Of a stretch of DNA of 64,000 nucleotides, positions 55,929-64,000 are shown piece after piece. The DNA comes from Mycobacterium sp. HUMS_12744610. Lineage in GTDB: Bacteria; Actinomycetota; Actinomycetes; Mycobacteriales; Mycobacteriaceae. Within the stretch, counting starts at the first letter, position 1; each line of letters begins with the position of its first letter. The notes under the pieces were generated by a model. That model had not been told where the DNA came from. It saw only the letters and a program-made list of their open reading frames with translations, and made no database searches. Made by a program: the position numbers and the translations under genes. Where the stretch lies: contig NZ_JBGEDP010000001.1 in the NCBI RefSeq assembly GCF_041206865.1, positions 4,526,001 to 4,590,000 of the forward strand, given 5' to 3'.

Positions 55929-56986
55929 CGGCCAGCCCCCTGCGGCGCCGGCGCGGGCGGACCCGGTGGCGCGCTCGGCCCGAGGGCCGCCGGCAGCCCC
56001 GGCATCGTGTCCAGGGCGACCTCGATCTGCATGCGCACCTTGCCGTCGATGACCGGGAACGCCGCACTGGTGCGGTCCAGCAGACCCGAGAGCCGGTCAT
56101 ACACCGGCGCGAAGCTGGCCTGCATGTAGGAGTACGGCTTCAACACGTCGGTCAGCGAGGCGACCATGGGCGCGATCCATGACACGTTCTTGGCGAAGAC
56201 GTTGTCGGCTTTGAAGAGCAGCTGCGCCGTCTGGTCCAGGATCGCGTTCATGCGCGCGACCCCGTCGGGGTGCGCCAGAAACTCCATCCCGTTGAGCAGG
56301 TCGTAGGCCAGCTTGATCAGCGGGATGGCGTCGCTGGCCCCGTTGACCACCGAGGCGAACACCGAAAGCGACTGCGAGAAAGGCACTTTCTGGGCGTCGA
56401 CGAGCATCTTGGCCAGGTCGAAGAAGGCCCGGGCCACCGGCTCGGTCAGGTCGGCGTGGCGACGTACGACTTCGATGATGTGATCGACGTCCGGGGAATC
56501 GATGATCTGGCCGAGCTTTTGGCCCTGGCGCAGCAGCCCGGTGATGGAGGCCGAAGGCACGTCGGCCCCGATCAACAGCGTCTGGTTCGGCCGCAACCGG
56601 GGGCCGGTGCCGCTGCTGAGCAGTTCGACCGCCGCGAGGCCGAAGGTGTTCGAGGATATGAACCTGGCCGTGGTGTCGGCGGCCAGGACGCGCGCCTGCC
56701 CCGGCTCGAGTTCCACCGTCATCTTCTGCCTGTTGTATCCGAACGATTCCAGCGTCTTGACCGATCCGATCGTCAGGCCGCGGAACTTCACCTCCGCGCC
56801 CGGCGTCAGCCCCTCCCCGATCGCGTCGGCAACCACGGTCAGCTTGAACGCGTCGGCATAGCCGCCGGTCCCCATTTGGTACAGCGCGATGCCCGCGATG
56901 CCCAGTACCGCCGCGGCGATCAGTCCCCGGATCCGCAACGAGCGCGAACTGGGCGCCCGCACCCCCTGATCTGGAAAGATGGGCAT
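55925..56986 (-). CDS. mceA: Mce-family protein, position A
   Basis: 353 aa. ATG 56986 gives MPIFPDQGVRAPSSRSLRIR, an anchor (GLIAAAVLGIAGIALYQM) and the MCE domain: KLTVVADAIGEGLTPGAEVK, RGLTIGSVKTLESFGYNRQK. A helical region and a Pro-rich tail (PPGPPAPAPQGAGR) follow. It lies 3 bp after yrbEB. The number of this mce cluster among known mycobacterial ones cannot be assigned from sequence alone. Confidence 0.93.
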   Translation of the reverse strand: MPIFPDQGVRAPSSRSLRIRGLIAAAVLGIAGIALYQMGTGGYADAFKLTVVADAIGEGLTPGAEVKFRGLTIGSVKTLESFGYNRQKMTVELEPGQARVLAADTTARFISSNTFGLAAVELLSSGTGPRLRPNQTLLIGADVPSASITGLLRQGQKLGQIIDSPDVDHIIEVVRRHADLTEPVARAFFDLAKMLVDAQKVPFSQSLSVFASVVNGASDAIPLIKLAYDLLNGMEFLAHPDGVARMNAILDQTAQLLFKADNVFAKNVSWIAPMVASLTDVLKPYSYMQASFAPVYDRLSGLLDRTSAAFPVIDGKVRMQIEVALDTMPGLPAALGPSAPPGPPAPAPQGAGR

Positions 56987-56989
56987 GCC

Positions 56990-57862
56990 CTACCCCGATA
57001 TCCGAACACCGGGGCTGTTGCCCCAGAACAACAGCGTCAGCACCATGTCGGCGGCGACCACCGTGACGATGCTGGCCCGGATGGCCCGGCCCGAAGCCCG
57101 TCCGACCCCCTCGGGGCCCCCGGCGGCGTAGTAGCCCTGGTAGCCGTGGATCGCGATCACCAGCGTCACGAAGGTGGCCGCCTTGAGCAGCGAGAACACC
57201 ACGTCGGACGGCTGGATGAACGAGTCGAAATAGTGGTAGTAGGTGCCCGACGACTGTCCGTGCAGCACGTTGACCACCAGCACGCACGACATGTAGCTCA
57301 ATGCCAGCGTCACCACGTAGAGCGGAACGATGGTGATCATCCCGGCGATCACCCGCGTCGTGACCACGAACGGAATCGACTGGATGCCAAGCGCTTCCAG
57401 CGCGTCGATCTCCTCGGAGATCCGCATCGCGCCGATCTCGGCGGTCATGCGGCACCCGGCCTGGGCCGCGAAGCCGATCCCGGCGATCATCGGCGCCATC
57501 TCCCGGGTGTTCGCGTAGGCGGAGACGAAACCGGTCAGCGGGCCCATCCCGACCATGTCGAGGGCCCCGTAGCCCTCGATCCCGACCGAACCACCGACCG
57601 CCGCGCCCATGAACACCAGCACACCGATGGTGCCGCCGCCGACGATGAGCGACCCGTTGCCCCAGATCATGTCGACCAACAGCACCCCGGTCTGATGCCG
57701 GTAGCGCTTCAGCGTGTGCGGGATCGCGCCGAGCACCTCGGCAAGGAACGTGAGCTGGTGGCCCAGGCGCTGGACGAGCGAGTCGCCCCGGCCGGCGACC
57801 CACCACGTGGCGCGCGCGGCCGTGAGCAGGCCGAGCGGTAGGTGTCGTGACGGAGCCGCCAT
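56990..57862 (-). CDS. yrbEB: YrbE/MlaE-family permease, second subunit
   Basis: 290 aa inner-membrane permease of the Mce lipid importer. ATG 57862 shares one base with the yrbEA stop (TGATG). Several helices are seen, and MlaE family motifs are MTAEIGAMRISEEIDALEAL and GIQSIPFVVTTRVIAGMITI, the coupling-helix region that contacts the ATPase. Ends LLFWGNSPGVRISG. Confidence 0.95.
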   Translation of the reverse strand: MAAPSRHLPLGLLTAARATWWVAGRGDSLVQRLGHQLTFLAEVLGAIPHTLKRYRHQTGVLLVDMIWGNGSLIVGGGTIGVLVFMGAAVGGSVGIEGYGALDMVGMGPLTGFVSAYANTREMAPMIAGIGFAAQAGCRMTAEIGAMRISEEIDALEALGIQSIPFVVTTRVIAGMITIVPLYVVTLALSYMSCVLVVNVLHGQSSGTYYHYFDSFIQPSDVVFSLLKAATFVTLVIAIHGYQGYYAAGGPEGVGRASGRAIRASIVTVVAADMVLTLLFWGNSPGVRISG

Positions 57863-58866
57863 CAGCCCAGTCTCAGCGGCATGGACATCGAAAGCCCCTG
57901 GGTGATGACCAGGTTGAGGCCGAACACCGCGACCACGCCGATGACGACCGAGGCGTTGACGGCGTCGGCCACACCGCGCGCACCGCCCTTGGCCTCCAGG
58001 CCCCGCTGGCAGGCCACCAGGATCACGACCACCCCGAACAACCAGGTCTTGAGCACCGCGACGCCGACATCGCCGACGCTGGCGAAGGAAGCGAACGACG
58101 CGATATAGCTGCCCGGGGTGCCGGACTGGAAGCCGACATTGATCGCGTAGCCCGCCGCCAGCCCCATGAAGACGATGAACGAGCACAGCACCGGCGCCAC
58201 GAGCACGATCGCCGCCAGCCGGGGGGCGACCAACCGGCGCACCGGGTCGACGCCCATGACCCGCAGCGCGTCGACCTCCTCGCGAATGGTGCGAGCGCCG
58301 AGATCGGTGGCCACCGCCGAACCGGCCGCACCGCCCAGCAACAGCGCGGCCACGATGGGCGCACCCTGCCGGATCACCCCGAGGCCGCCGGCCGCACCCG
58401 AGATCGACGAAGCGCCAACCTGCTGGATGAAGTTGCCCACCTGCACCGCCACGATGACGCCGAACGGTACCGACACCAGCAGCGCGGGGATCGCCGTGAT
58501 GCTGATCATGAACCAGGCCTGGTTGACGGTGTCCCGCCACGGGTGGCGCAGCCGGATCGCGTCCACGATCAGGTAGAAGAAGGACTGCGCGGCCAGGTCG
58601 AAGAAGCGGCCCAGCGTCTGCAACGAGGAATCGAGCTGGTTGCGGCCGGACCGCAGCGGTTTGCCCAATCCGGCGAGGACCTGGTGGCCGATCGACCCGT
58701 CCGCGTCGGCCCGGCGATCTTCTCGCGCGCCGGGCGTCCTCGCCGCAGCATCGGAGTGTTCGCCGTTGGTGGTGATGCCCGCGTCGACATCGAGGTCGGG
58801 TAGGCCGTTGCCTACTGATTGACTCGCTGGTCGAGCCGCCGTCGCGTCATGGACCCCTGCGGTCAA
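57862..58866 (-). CDS. yrbEA: YrbE/MlaE-family permease, first subunit, extended N-terminus
   Basis: First gene of the mce operon, 334 aa. TTG 58866 is chosen because AAGGAGG lies 9 bases upstream, stronger than the site for any upstream start. The core (about 260 residues) has ATDLGARTIREEVDALRVMG and VDPVRRLVAPRLAAIVLVAP. An N-terminal extension of about 70 hydrophilic residues (VGNGLPDLDVDAGITTNGEH) is not usual in YrbE. It pairs with YrbEB to make the permease. Confidence 0.92.
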   Translation of the reverse strand: MTAGVHDATAARPASQSVGNGLPDLDVDAGITTNGEHSDAAARTPGAREDRRADADGSIGHQVLAGLGKPLRSGRNQLDSSLQTLGRFFDLAAQSFFYLIVDAIRLRHPWRDTVNQAWFMISITAIPALLVSVPFGVIVAVQVGNFIQQVGASSISGAAGGLGVIRQGAPIVAALLLGGAAGSAVATDLGARTIREEVDALRVMGVDPVRRLVAPRLAAIVLVAPVLCSFIVFMGLAAGYAINVGFQSGTPGSYIASFASFASVGDVGVAVLKTWLFGVVVILVACQRGLEAKGGARGVADAVNASVVIGVVAVFGLNLVITQGLSMSMPLRLG

Positions 58867-59000
58867 CGGCAGGTACCTCCTTAAATTGCTGTCACGGCGT
58901 CCCACCCCGGCAGATGTGCGAGCCTGCTAGTCGTGTGTCCAACAGCGGTACCCAGTTGCGTTTTACCAGCGGGCCGGGCCTCTGTCCGGGGAAAGGATTT

Positions 59001-59020
59001 AGTGTGACGTACGCCACACT
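59001..59020. promoter_or_regulatory. 20-bp near-palindrome, candidate operator of the mce operon
   Basis: AGTGTGACGTACGCCACACT reads the same on both strands except at one symmetric pair (two positions). It lies 134 bp upstream of the yrbEA start and 123 bp below the glsA stop, in the only sizeable gap of this strand. Palindromes of this size are typical of TetR/GntR-type operators. The cognate regulator is not identified. Confidence 0.6.
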
Positions 59021-59143
59021 ACCGTGGCGCGGCGTCGGCCGCTCGGGTGCCCGCCGGGTCCGGATCTGCGGTCAGCGCGGCCGACCCATGCAGTCGGGCA
59101 TCCGCGCCGAACGGGTCGCGGGCCGCCGGCGAGATCGGCGGAG

Positions 59144-60115
59144 CTATCCGTTTGCCTGGTCGCCGCGGAGTGGGACGTCGAACAGTCCAAGGTCCAGTGT
59201 CCGGGCGACCTGCGCCACGGCGGCTTGGGCGCGCACACTGTTGCCCACCTCGTCCAGTGGCGGCGAGAACGCGGCAATCGCCAGTTGACCGGGCGCCACG
59301 GCAACCAGCCCACCTCCCACACCGCTCTTAGCGGGCAATCCCACGGTGTAGGCCCAGTCGCCCGAACGCGTGTAGATGCCTTCCATCGTCATCGCCGCGA
59401 GCACGTACCGGACGTTGCCGTGTGCGACGACCCGCTTGCCGGTGAGCGGATTGAGCCCACCGTTGGCCAGTGTCGCGCCCATGACCGCCAGGTCCACGGT
59501 CGTGACCAGCGTCGAACACTGCCGGGTGTAGACGTCGCAGGCTTCCATCGGGTCGCAGTAGATGGAGCCGCCGTCGCGCAGCAGCCAGGCGATTGCGCGG
59601 TTGTGGAAGTTGGTGTCCTGCTCGGAGGCGTTGATCTCGTCGCTGACCGAGATCTGACGGCCCGCGAAATCGCTTTGCACTTGCAGGATCTGACGCCAGC
59701 GGTCCTCGGCGTCGGCGGCCTTCACCAGGCTGGTCGTCGCTATCGCGCCGGCGTTGACCAGCGGCGACATCGGCTTGTCGTTGTGCTGTTCCAGCGCCGC
59801 CACCGAGTTGAAGGCGCGGCCGCTGGCGTTGGCGCCGACCCGGTGGAGAACCTCCTGGGGGCCGCGCTGTTCGATCACCAGGGCGAGCGTGAACACCTTG
59901 GAGATCGATTCCAGCGCGAATTCGTAGCGTGCGTCGCCCGCGGCGAATATCTGCCCGCCGACCGTCACCACGCACACGCCGAGCAGATCCGGGTCCACCT
60001 TCGCCAGGACCGGGATGTAACTGGCGTTCTCGCCGCCGTGCTTGTCCTTCTGGCTGTCGTGCGCGTCGACAACCGCCTCCTCGATCCGATCGGCTGGCGT
60101 GGCGATAAGAGTCAT
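59144..60115 (-). CDS. glsA: glutaminase
   Basis: Hydrolyses glutamine to glutamate and ammonia. 323 aa, serine-dependent, beta-lactamase-like fold. ATG 60115 gives MTLIATPADRIEEAVVDAHD. The active-site Ser-x-x-Lys is FALESISKVFTLALVIEQRG. Other conserved parts are KPMSPLVNAGAIATTSLV, NFHNRAIAWLL, DVYTRQCSTLVTTVDLAVMG and GLPAKSGVGGGLVAVAPGQL. It is transcribed in the same direction as the mce operon but 277 bp upstream, so it is probably separate. Confidence 0.96.
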   Translation of the reverse strand: MTLIATPADRIEEAVVDAHDSQKDKHGGENASYIPVLAKVDPDLLGVCVVTVGGQIFAAGDARYEFALESISKVFTLALVIEQRGPQEVLHRVGANASGRAFNSVAALEQHNDKPMSPLVNAGAIATTSLVKAADAEDRWRQILQVQSDFAGRQISVSDEINASEQDTNFHNRAIAWLLRDGGSIYCDPMEACDVYTRQCSTLVTTVDLAVMGATLANGGLNPLTGKRVVAHGNVRYVLAAMTMEGIYTRSGDWAYTVGLPAKSGVGGGLVAVAPGQLAIAAFSPPLDEVGNSVRAQAAVAQVARTLDLGLFDVPLRGDQANG

Positions 60116-60119
60116 CGGT

Positions 60120-61181
60120 TCAATTCTCTTCGGCGGCAGCATGGCCGGCGGCGGCGGTGGTGACGACGCGGTGGATGAAGCCGAGCTTGTCGACCACACG
60201 CGGCGGCAGCGAGAACGGGTACAGGTCGTCGCGGCCCATCGAGTGGTTGACCCGGTTCAGAACCCCCGACAACGGTATCCAGTCCCCCACGATGTCGGCA
60301 ATCGTGGCGTCGGCATAGGACTCCCTTGCGTCGATGTCCGCCCTCAGGTCCCACTTGACCCTGTCGGCCTGCAGCACCAGCCCCGAATCCGCGATCGTGG
60401 CAAGGGTTCCCGTGATGTGCAGATAGTGCGCGAAGCTTTCGGCGAAATCCTCCCAGGGATGCGCGGTCGCGTATTCCGAGATGTAGCCCGACTGCCAGTC
60501 GGCCGGGACGACGCCGCTGTAGTGGCGCTGCAGGGCAGCCTCGTAGTCCTCGCGCTCATCGCCGAACAAGGCCCTCGCCTCCTCGGCCAGGGGCGTGTTC
60601 GCGACGAGGATCATCTCGTAGTAGTGGCCGACTTCGTGACGGAAATGACCCAGCATCGTGCGGTAAGGCTCTTTGAAGTGGATGCGGAGTCGCTCTCGGT
60701 ACAGTTCCAGCGACTCGGCCAGGTCGATGGTGATCACCCCGTCGGCATGCCCGATCGTCACGGGGCCGCCCGACGATTCGCTCGACAACAGGTCGAACGC
60801 CAGCCCGTCGTCGGCCTGGTGGTACGGCCGGATCGGCAGTCCCAGCTCGATCAACTCGAAGATCAACCGCCGCAACGTCTTCAATGTGTCGTCGAGTTCG
60901 GCCAGCGCCTTGGTGTCGTCGGCCGCGGGTTCCCGACGAACGAAACCGTCGGCAAAGCACCGCTCCGACCCGGAGTCACAGGCGGCGAGCCAGTTGCACC
61001 CGCGCCTCCAGTGCGCACACTGTGTCCACCGACGGTCGTCGACGACCACCGGGGCCCGCCCCGAGAGGGCCAGCATCCGGCGCGACGGGTAGTGATAGCC
61101 GACCGCCGCCCCGCACGTCGGGCAGCCCTGCGCCTCGAAACCGACCGCCTGCCCGCACTTCGGGCATCCGAACGCACGCAC
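60120..61181 (-). CDS. putative zinc-binding metallopeptidase (DUF2248-like)
   Basis: 353 aa. GTG 61181 gives MRAFGCPKCGQAVGFEAQGC, an N-terminal zinc ribbon with two C-x2-C pairs (CPKC and CPTC). A catalytic-looking segment TMLGHFRHEVGHYYEMILVA (H-E-x-x-H form) follows in the middle, with a later EDFAESFAHYLHI supplying further acid/His residues. Its stop lies 4 bp before the glsA start on the same strand, so co-transcription is likely. The substrate is unknown. Confidence 0.85.
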   Translation of the reverse strand: MRAFGCPKCGQAVGFEAQGCPTCGAAVGYHYPSRRMLALSGRAPVVVDDRRWTQCAHWRRGCNWLAACDSGSERCFADGFVRREPAADDTKALAELDDTLKTLRRLIFELIELGLPIRPYHQADDGLAFDLLSSESSGGPVTIGHADGVITIDLAESLELYRERLRIHFKEPYRTMLGHFRHEVGHYYEMILVANTPLAEEARALFGDEREDYEAALQRHYSGVVPADWQSGYISEYATAHPWEDFAESFAHYLHITGTLATIADSGLVLQADRVKWDLRADIDARESYADATIADIVGDWIPLSGVLNRVNHSMGRDDLYPFSLPPRVVDKLGFIHRVVTTAAAGHAAAEEN

Positions 61182-61452
61182 GGTTCAAAGCTTGGTGGTG
61201 CCGTCCGAGCGGACAGGGGGTCGGGGCTTCGAGCCCCTCGCGTCGTTGCTCATCTGCCCTCCAAGTCCGTACTCGCTAACCAGCGAGCGTAGGCCAGCCG
61301 GGGCCCGGCCACGCCGATCGGCCCTGCTTCGGCTCGCCCGCAAATCCGCGAAAACATCCATGCCGTGCGGCGTGGCGAGCGCCGCCGGGTCGTCGCTGTC
61401 ACTACCCTGAGGGCGACAAACGGTGGGGGGCACCGCGGAAAGGACACACCCC

Positions 61453-61899
61453 GTGAACCCCTACAGCACGACCACGAAACGGGTCCTCCCGGCGCTCGGC
61501 CTGGCCGCCTTCGCCGCCCTGTGCGTGAGCGCAGCGATTGCCCAGGCCGACACCGCCAGCATCAACACCGCCAGCGTCAAGTTCCAGCCGACGACGATGA
61601 ACAACGTTCCGAGTCTACGCGTCACCGTCACCGACACCAGCGGGAACGGGAACCCCGGCACGTACGGGTCCTGTACTTTCAATGCCACGCCCACGCTGGG
61701 GACCATGGACGTCCTCCAGGGCATCGGCACTCCGATGGCGCCGCTCAACCAGACATTCGAACTGCCCCAGGGTGGTCAGCAGGTGCTGAACTTCGCACCC
61801 GAGCTGCCGACGGGCACGCTGTGGAACGTCACGGTCAGCTGCACCGACCCCGTCCAAAGCCAGACCGCGACCGTCTACAACGCACCGATGCCGTTTTGA
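61453..61899 (+). CDS. secreted hypothetical protein
   Basis: 148 aa. GTG 61453 with GAAAGGAC upstream gives MNPYSTTTKRVLPALGLAAF. Signal peptide up to AIAQADTA. The mature part is beta-rich and polar (TASVKFQPTTMNNVPSLRVT), with two Cys (GSCTFNATP and VSCTDPVQS) probably disulfide-linked. Ends YNAPMPF. No family assigned. The 270 bp before it (61182-61452) show no supported gene. Confidence 0.75.
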   Translation: MNPYSTTTKRVLPALGLAAFAALCVSAAIAQADTASINTASVKFQPTTMNNVPSLRVTVTDTSGNGNPGTYGSCTFNATPTLGTMDVLQGIGTPMAPLNQTFELPQGGQQVLNFAPELPTGTLWNVTVSCTDPVQSQTATVYNAPMPF

Positions 61900-61953
61900 C
61901 CACCGCACTTGCGTTGCCGTACATCGTTGCGCTGCGGTGGGACCGGTCGGCGG

Positions 61954-62273
61954 CTACGGGCAGTAGGTCGATTCCGCGGCACTGACGATGCCGGTGGCGT
62001 CGGCGAACGCGATGCCTACCGAAGAGAGCTCGGGGCGGATTTCCTGCGCAATCTCATCCGGCGTCGCACCGGCCTTGCGGTCGACGCAGATCGCGTGCCC
62101 GAGTGCCACCAGGTCGTTGTCGCCGCCCGGCGCCACACGATCCCAAGCCGGTGCAGCTTTGCGAGATACGTGCTGTCGTTGCTGTCGGCAAGAGCGATCG
62201 CCATGCCTGAGGTCAGGGCAGCGCCGACCATCACAGGGATGGCCAGTGCAATCAGCCGGCGAGGTAGGAACAT
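61954..62273 (-). pseudogene. DUF732 secreted protein, frameshifted
   Basis: ATG 62273 gives MFLPRRLIALAIPVMVGAAL, a signal peptide, then ADSNDSTYLAKLHRLGIVW. A shift near 62145 follows, after which another frame reads GGDNDLVALGHAICVDRKAG, ATPDEIAQEI and the end AAESTYCP. Together they form one normal DUF732 protein of about 106 aa. Either the gene is broken or a base is wrong. Confidence 0.82.
61964..61981. repeat. 18-bp exact duplicate, also at 62613-62630
   Basis: TAGGTCGATTCCGCGGCA occurs here, in the 3' end of the frameshifted DUF732 gene, and again at 62613-62630, where the minus strand would read AAESTYW. The second copy looks like a scrap of a former DUF732 gene tail. Confidence 0.6.
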
Positions 62274-62375
62274 TGGGCACCCTTTCTGAGCCGAGGCGCG
62301 CGCAAAGCCGAGGATGTCGACGGTCGATCGGTCGTCGCGGAACCGTGCGGGACGTGGAACTGAGACAATCGCGTT

Positions 62376-62534
62376 GTGCCCACCGAGCCCCCGCATCGAC
62401 CACCGGCCGCGCCGGAACCACCGCGGGTGCGCGTCACCCCCGAGGACCTGGACAGGTTCGGCGACGAGGATCAGGTGCGCGCGGCGTGGGACGAGGACCG
62501 GCTCCGCGACGAACAACCGCCGCATCACCGCTGA
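62376..62534 (+). CDS. small hypothetical protein, 52 aa
   Basis: GTG 62376 gives MPTEPPHRPPAAPEPPRVRV, then TPEDLDRFGDEDQVRAAWDE and the end QPPHHR. Pro-rich head, acidic tail, good third-codon GC. No strong ribosome site is seen and no family is recognised. It lies 100 bp from the divergent DUF732 remnant. Confidence 0.45.
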   Translation: MPTEPPHRPPAAPEPPRVRVTPEDLDRFGDEDQVRAAWDEDRLRDEQPPHHR

Positions 62535-62763
62535 CCCACCGGCGCAAGACACAGCCGTTTGGAACGTCGCGGCCGCGCCGCCCTGGTCGTGCCGATCGCC
62601 GACCAGGGCCAATAGGTCGATTCCGCGGCATTCATTCATCTCGGATGCGCACACAGGCCCTGGACGATCCGACCAAGACTAATGTCCGAGACGATGTAAT
62701 TCGACGGAGTCATGGCGTTGCTATGGGACTACATCCGCCCGACCATATTCACGGGGCCGACTT

Positions 62764-63192
62764 TCAGCACTCCGGCCCTCCCATTTTGAGGACGTCCTCG
62801 TGTGCGATGCGGAAATACTTCTCGACGCGACCAGCAACCCACTTAAGCTTTTGCACAGTGGTCGGGAAATCAGCCGGCAGCTTGTCCTTTATAATTTCTT
62901 CACGAGAAATCCCGTGTTTTATAGCCAACATGACAACGTATTGCCACTTCCCGGAGACATCGGTGGGACCGAAAACGTTGGGTGCGGCGAGCGGTGCGAT
63001 CATGCAATTGATCGAAGCTTCGCGGGTGGACTGACAAATTTGTATCTTGCAATCCTTCGAACGGAAGTACACGACAGAACTTCCGGGCCCACCCTCAGGC
63101 ACGTCACCGTCGTACTCGTCCAGCCAGAAGCCGAGTCCGCTCAATAACGGCTCAACTATCGACTGCACTTCAGCTAAAAATTCGACGGTCAT
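62764..63192 (-). CDS. hypothetical protein, possible immunity-type partner
   Basis: 142 aa. ATG 63192 gives MTVEFLAEVQSIVEPLLSGL. It continues FWLDEYDGDVPEGGPGSSVV, then YFRSKDCKIQICQSTREASI, and ends EDVLKMGGPEC. Low-GC codon use compared with neighbours suggests recent acquisition. Its start overlaps the stop of an upstream gene fragment (ATGA), as in toxin-immunity or other two-gene units. The family is not recognised. Confidence 0.65.
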   Translation of the reverse strand: MTVEFLAEVQSIVEPLLSGLGFWLDEYDGDVPEGGPGSSVVYFRSKDCKIQICQSTREASINCMIAPLAAPNVFGPTDVSGKWQYVVMLAIKHGISREEIIKDKLPADFPTTVQKLKWVAGRVEKYFRIAHEDVLKMGGPEC

Positions 63193-63335
63193 TGCCGTCC
63201 GTCCGTAACACCCACCCACGAGTTCCCGACTTGCCGATAACCATATGCCTCTGCATTACTCTTCAGGAACCCTATCTCCATGACCGAGAAGGAATCCGGA
63301 TCGACGACCAGGACATCTTCAACAGACGCAAATTT
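63189..63335 (-). pseudogene. C-terminal fragment of a gene cut by element M
   Basis: From the edge of the ISL3 element the minus strand reads KFASVEDVLVVDPDSFSVME, then IGFLKSNAEAYGYRQVGNSW and VGVTDGRQ. Its stop overlaps the start of the following gene by 4 nt, so the two were one operon. The N-terminal part is lost or displaced by the IS. Not recognised. Confidence 0.65.
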
Positions 63336-64000
63336 GGCTCTATTGACATGAATGTGGGTGGCCCCTGGTGTGGTATGGGAGTTCGAGGGTGACCGGTCCG
63401 CAAGCCAGGAGGATGAGAGCGAGGGCAGCTTGAGCGCTGTGGAAGCCGTAGGCACGGCGCACGAGGAGACGCACCTTGGTGTTGAGCCCTTCGTGGCGTC
63501 CGTTCGACAGGTTCCTCTCGATGGCGGCGTTGATGCCGGCGCGGTGTTTGCGGATGGTGCGCCCGGCCTTGACGAACTCCGGGATGCGGCTGCGTTGGGC
63601 TCGCGAGCACCAACGATCCAGCAGTTCGGCGACGGTGGCGGCGTCGAGGTCGCCGGCGAAGACCTCGCGCAACGCTTCTTTGAGTTGATAGGCGCGCCAA
63701 AGGATCCCGCCGCTGCGTTTCATTTCCCGCAGGGTTTCGGCTTGGGTGTCGGTGAGGTCGGCGGGGTTCTTCAGCAGCGCCCAGCGCGCACCCTTGAACG
63801 TGCGAGCGATGCGCTGATCGGGCAGCGTGCGGGCGGCCTGCCACACCTGGCGGCGCACCGCATCGAGCGCGTCGGTGACGAGCTTGACAACGTGGAACGG
63901 GTCGACGCAGATCACCGCCGCCGGCACCCGCTGGCGCACCGCTTTGGCGTAGGCGGGTCCCATGTCCATCGACACCGCTTCGATGGACGCACCTTCGTCG
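63336..64000 (-). mobile_element. ISL3-family element M, right part beyond the window
   Basis: The left end is GGCTCTATTGACATGAATG, similar to the IR of element F (GGCTCTTGTGACGTTGTCG). The transposase gene reads leftward from beyond 64000. TSD and the other end are outside the window. Confidence 0.85.
63340..63999 (-). CDS. ISL3-family transposase of element M, partial
   Basis: The visible 219 residues are the C-terminal part: GASIEAVSMDMGPAYAKAVR, VICVDPFHVVKLVTDALDAV, ARWALLKNPADLTDTQAETL, LSNGRHEGLNTKVRLLVRRA and YGFHSAQAALALILLACGP. These are the ISL3 DDE signatures. It is distinct from the transposase of element F. The N-terminus lies past the right edge. Confidence 0.9.
   Translation of the reverse strand, partial: DEGASIEAVSMDMGPAYAKAVRQRVPAAVICVDPFHVVKLVTDALDAVRRQVWQAARTLPDQRIARTFKGARWALLKNPADLTDTQAETLREMKRSGGILWRAYQLKEALREVFAGDLDAATVAELLDRWCSRAQRSRIPEFVKAGRTIRKHRAGINAAIERNLSNGRHEGLNTKVRLLVRRAYGFHSAQAALALILLACGPVTLELPYHTRGHPHSCQ

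Noticed and set aside
61190..61450. tRNA-like pattern around TTCGAGCC on the plus strand
   Set aside because: No acceptor stem, D-arm or anticodon arm could be folded around it.

Overview
The window comes from a high-GC mycobacterium, most likely a slow grower. The evidence is a PE-family protein, a complete yrbE-mce operon, a 13E12-type HNH protein, several DUF732 proteins, and the order pgm / crcB-crcB / 13E12-HNH / CitE-like, which I recall from the M. tuberculosis Rv3068c-Rv3075c neighbourhood. The species cannot be fixed from the sequence alone.

Bases 1-20,990 are almost entirely insertion sequences inserted into one another. For most of them both ends, the inverted repeats (IR) and the target-site duplication (TSD) can be read. 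Working names used here: G = IS30 family, L and J = IS21 family, C and D = IS256 family, A, B, E, H and K = IS3-like, F and M = ISL3 family, N = TnsB/ExeA-type element. Element G is the outermost shell. It contains L, which contains A copy 1, which contains B. It also contains C, which holds A copy 4 (itself holding D), E copy 1 and F. E copy 2 lies directly in G. Both deepest paths are four elements deep, and removing each insert plus one TSD restores the host reading frame. After G come a DUF3024 gene fragment, E copy 3, the 5'-truncated element N split by A copy 2, a truncated E copy 4, and fused IS110 and IS982 remnants.

Bases 21,002-22,927 hold a PE-family gene with a glycine/leucine repeat block. 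A second IS cluster follows (23,040-29,810): fragments of E and J, an intact H, a recombinase remnant, and K containing J containing A copy 3. Bases 29,788-32,481 look like a decayed accessory region: a hypothetical gene cut by K, a PLP-enzyme fragment joined to a tyrosine-recombinase fragment, and an unrecognised Cys/His-cluster protein next to tRNA-Ala(GGC).

Bases 32,687-49,998 are ordinary chromosome: an MFS transporter, SDR, phosphoglucomutase, paired fluoride channels, HNH nuclease, DsbA-like and CitE-like proteins, SelO, a TetR regulator, DUF732 proteins, an NTF2-fold protein, a PhyH dioxygenase, a class-C beta-lactamase-like hydrolase, a lipoprotein peptidase and secreted proteins. Bases 49,327-58,866 hold a minus-strand yrbEAB-mceABCDEF-mas operon, one presumed cell-envelope lipid importer. 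Its genes overlap or nearly touch, and a 20-bp near-palindrome lies upstream. Glutaminase, a zinc-peptidase-like protein, a secreted protein, a frameshifted DUF732 gene and a possible toxin/immunity-like pair follow. The pair is cut by another ISL3 element that runs off the right edge.
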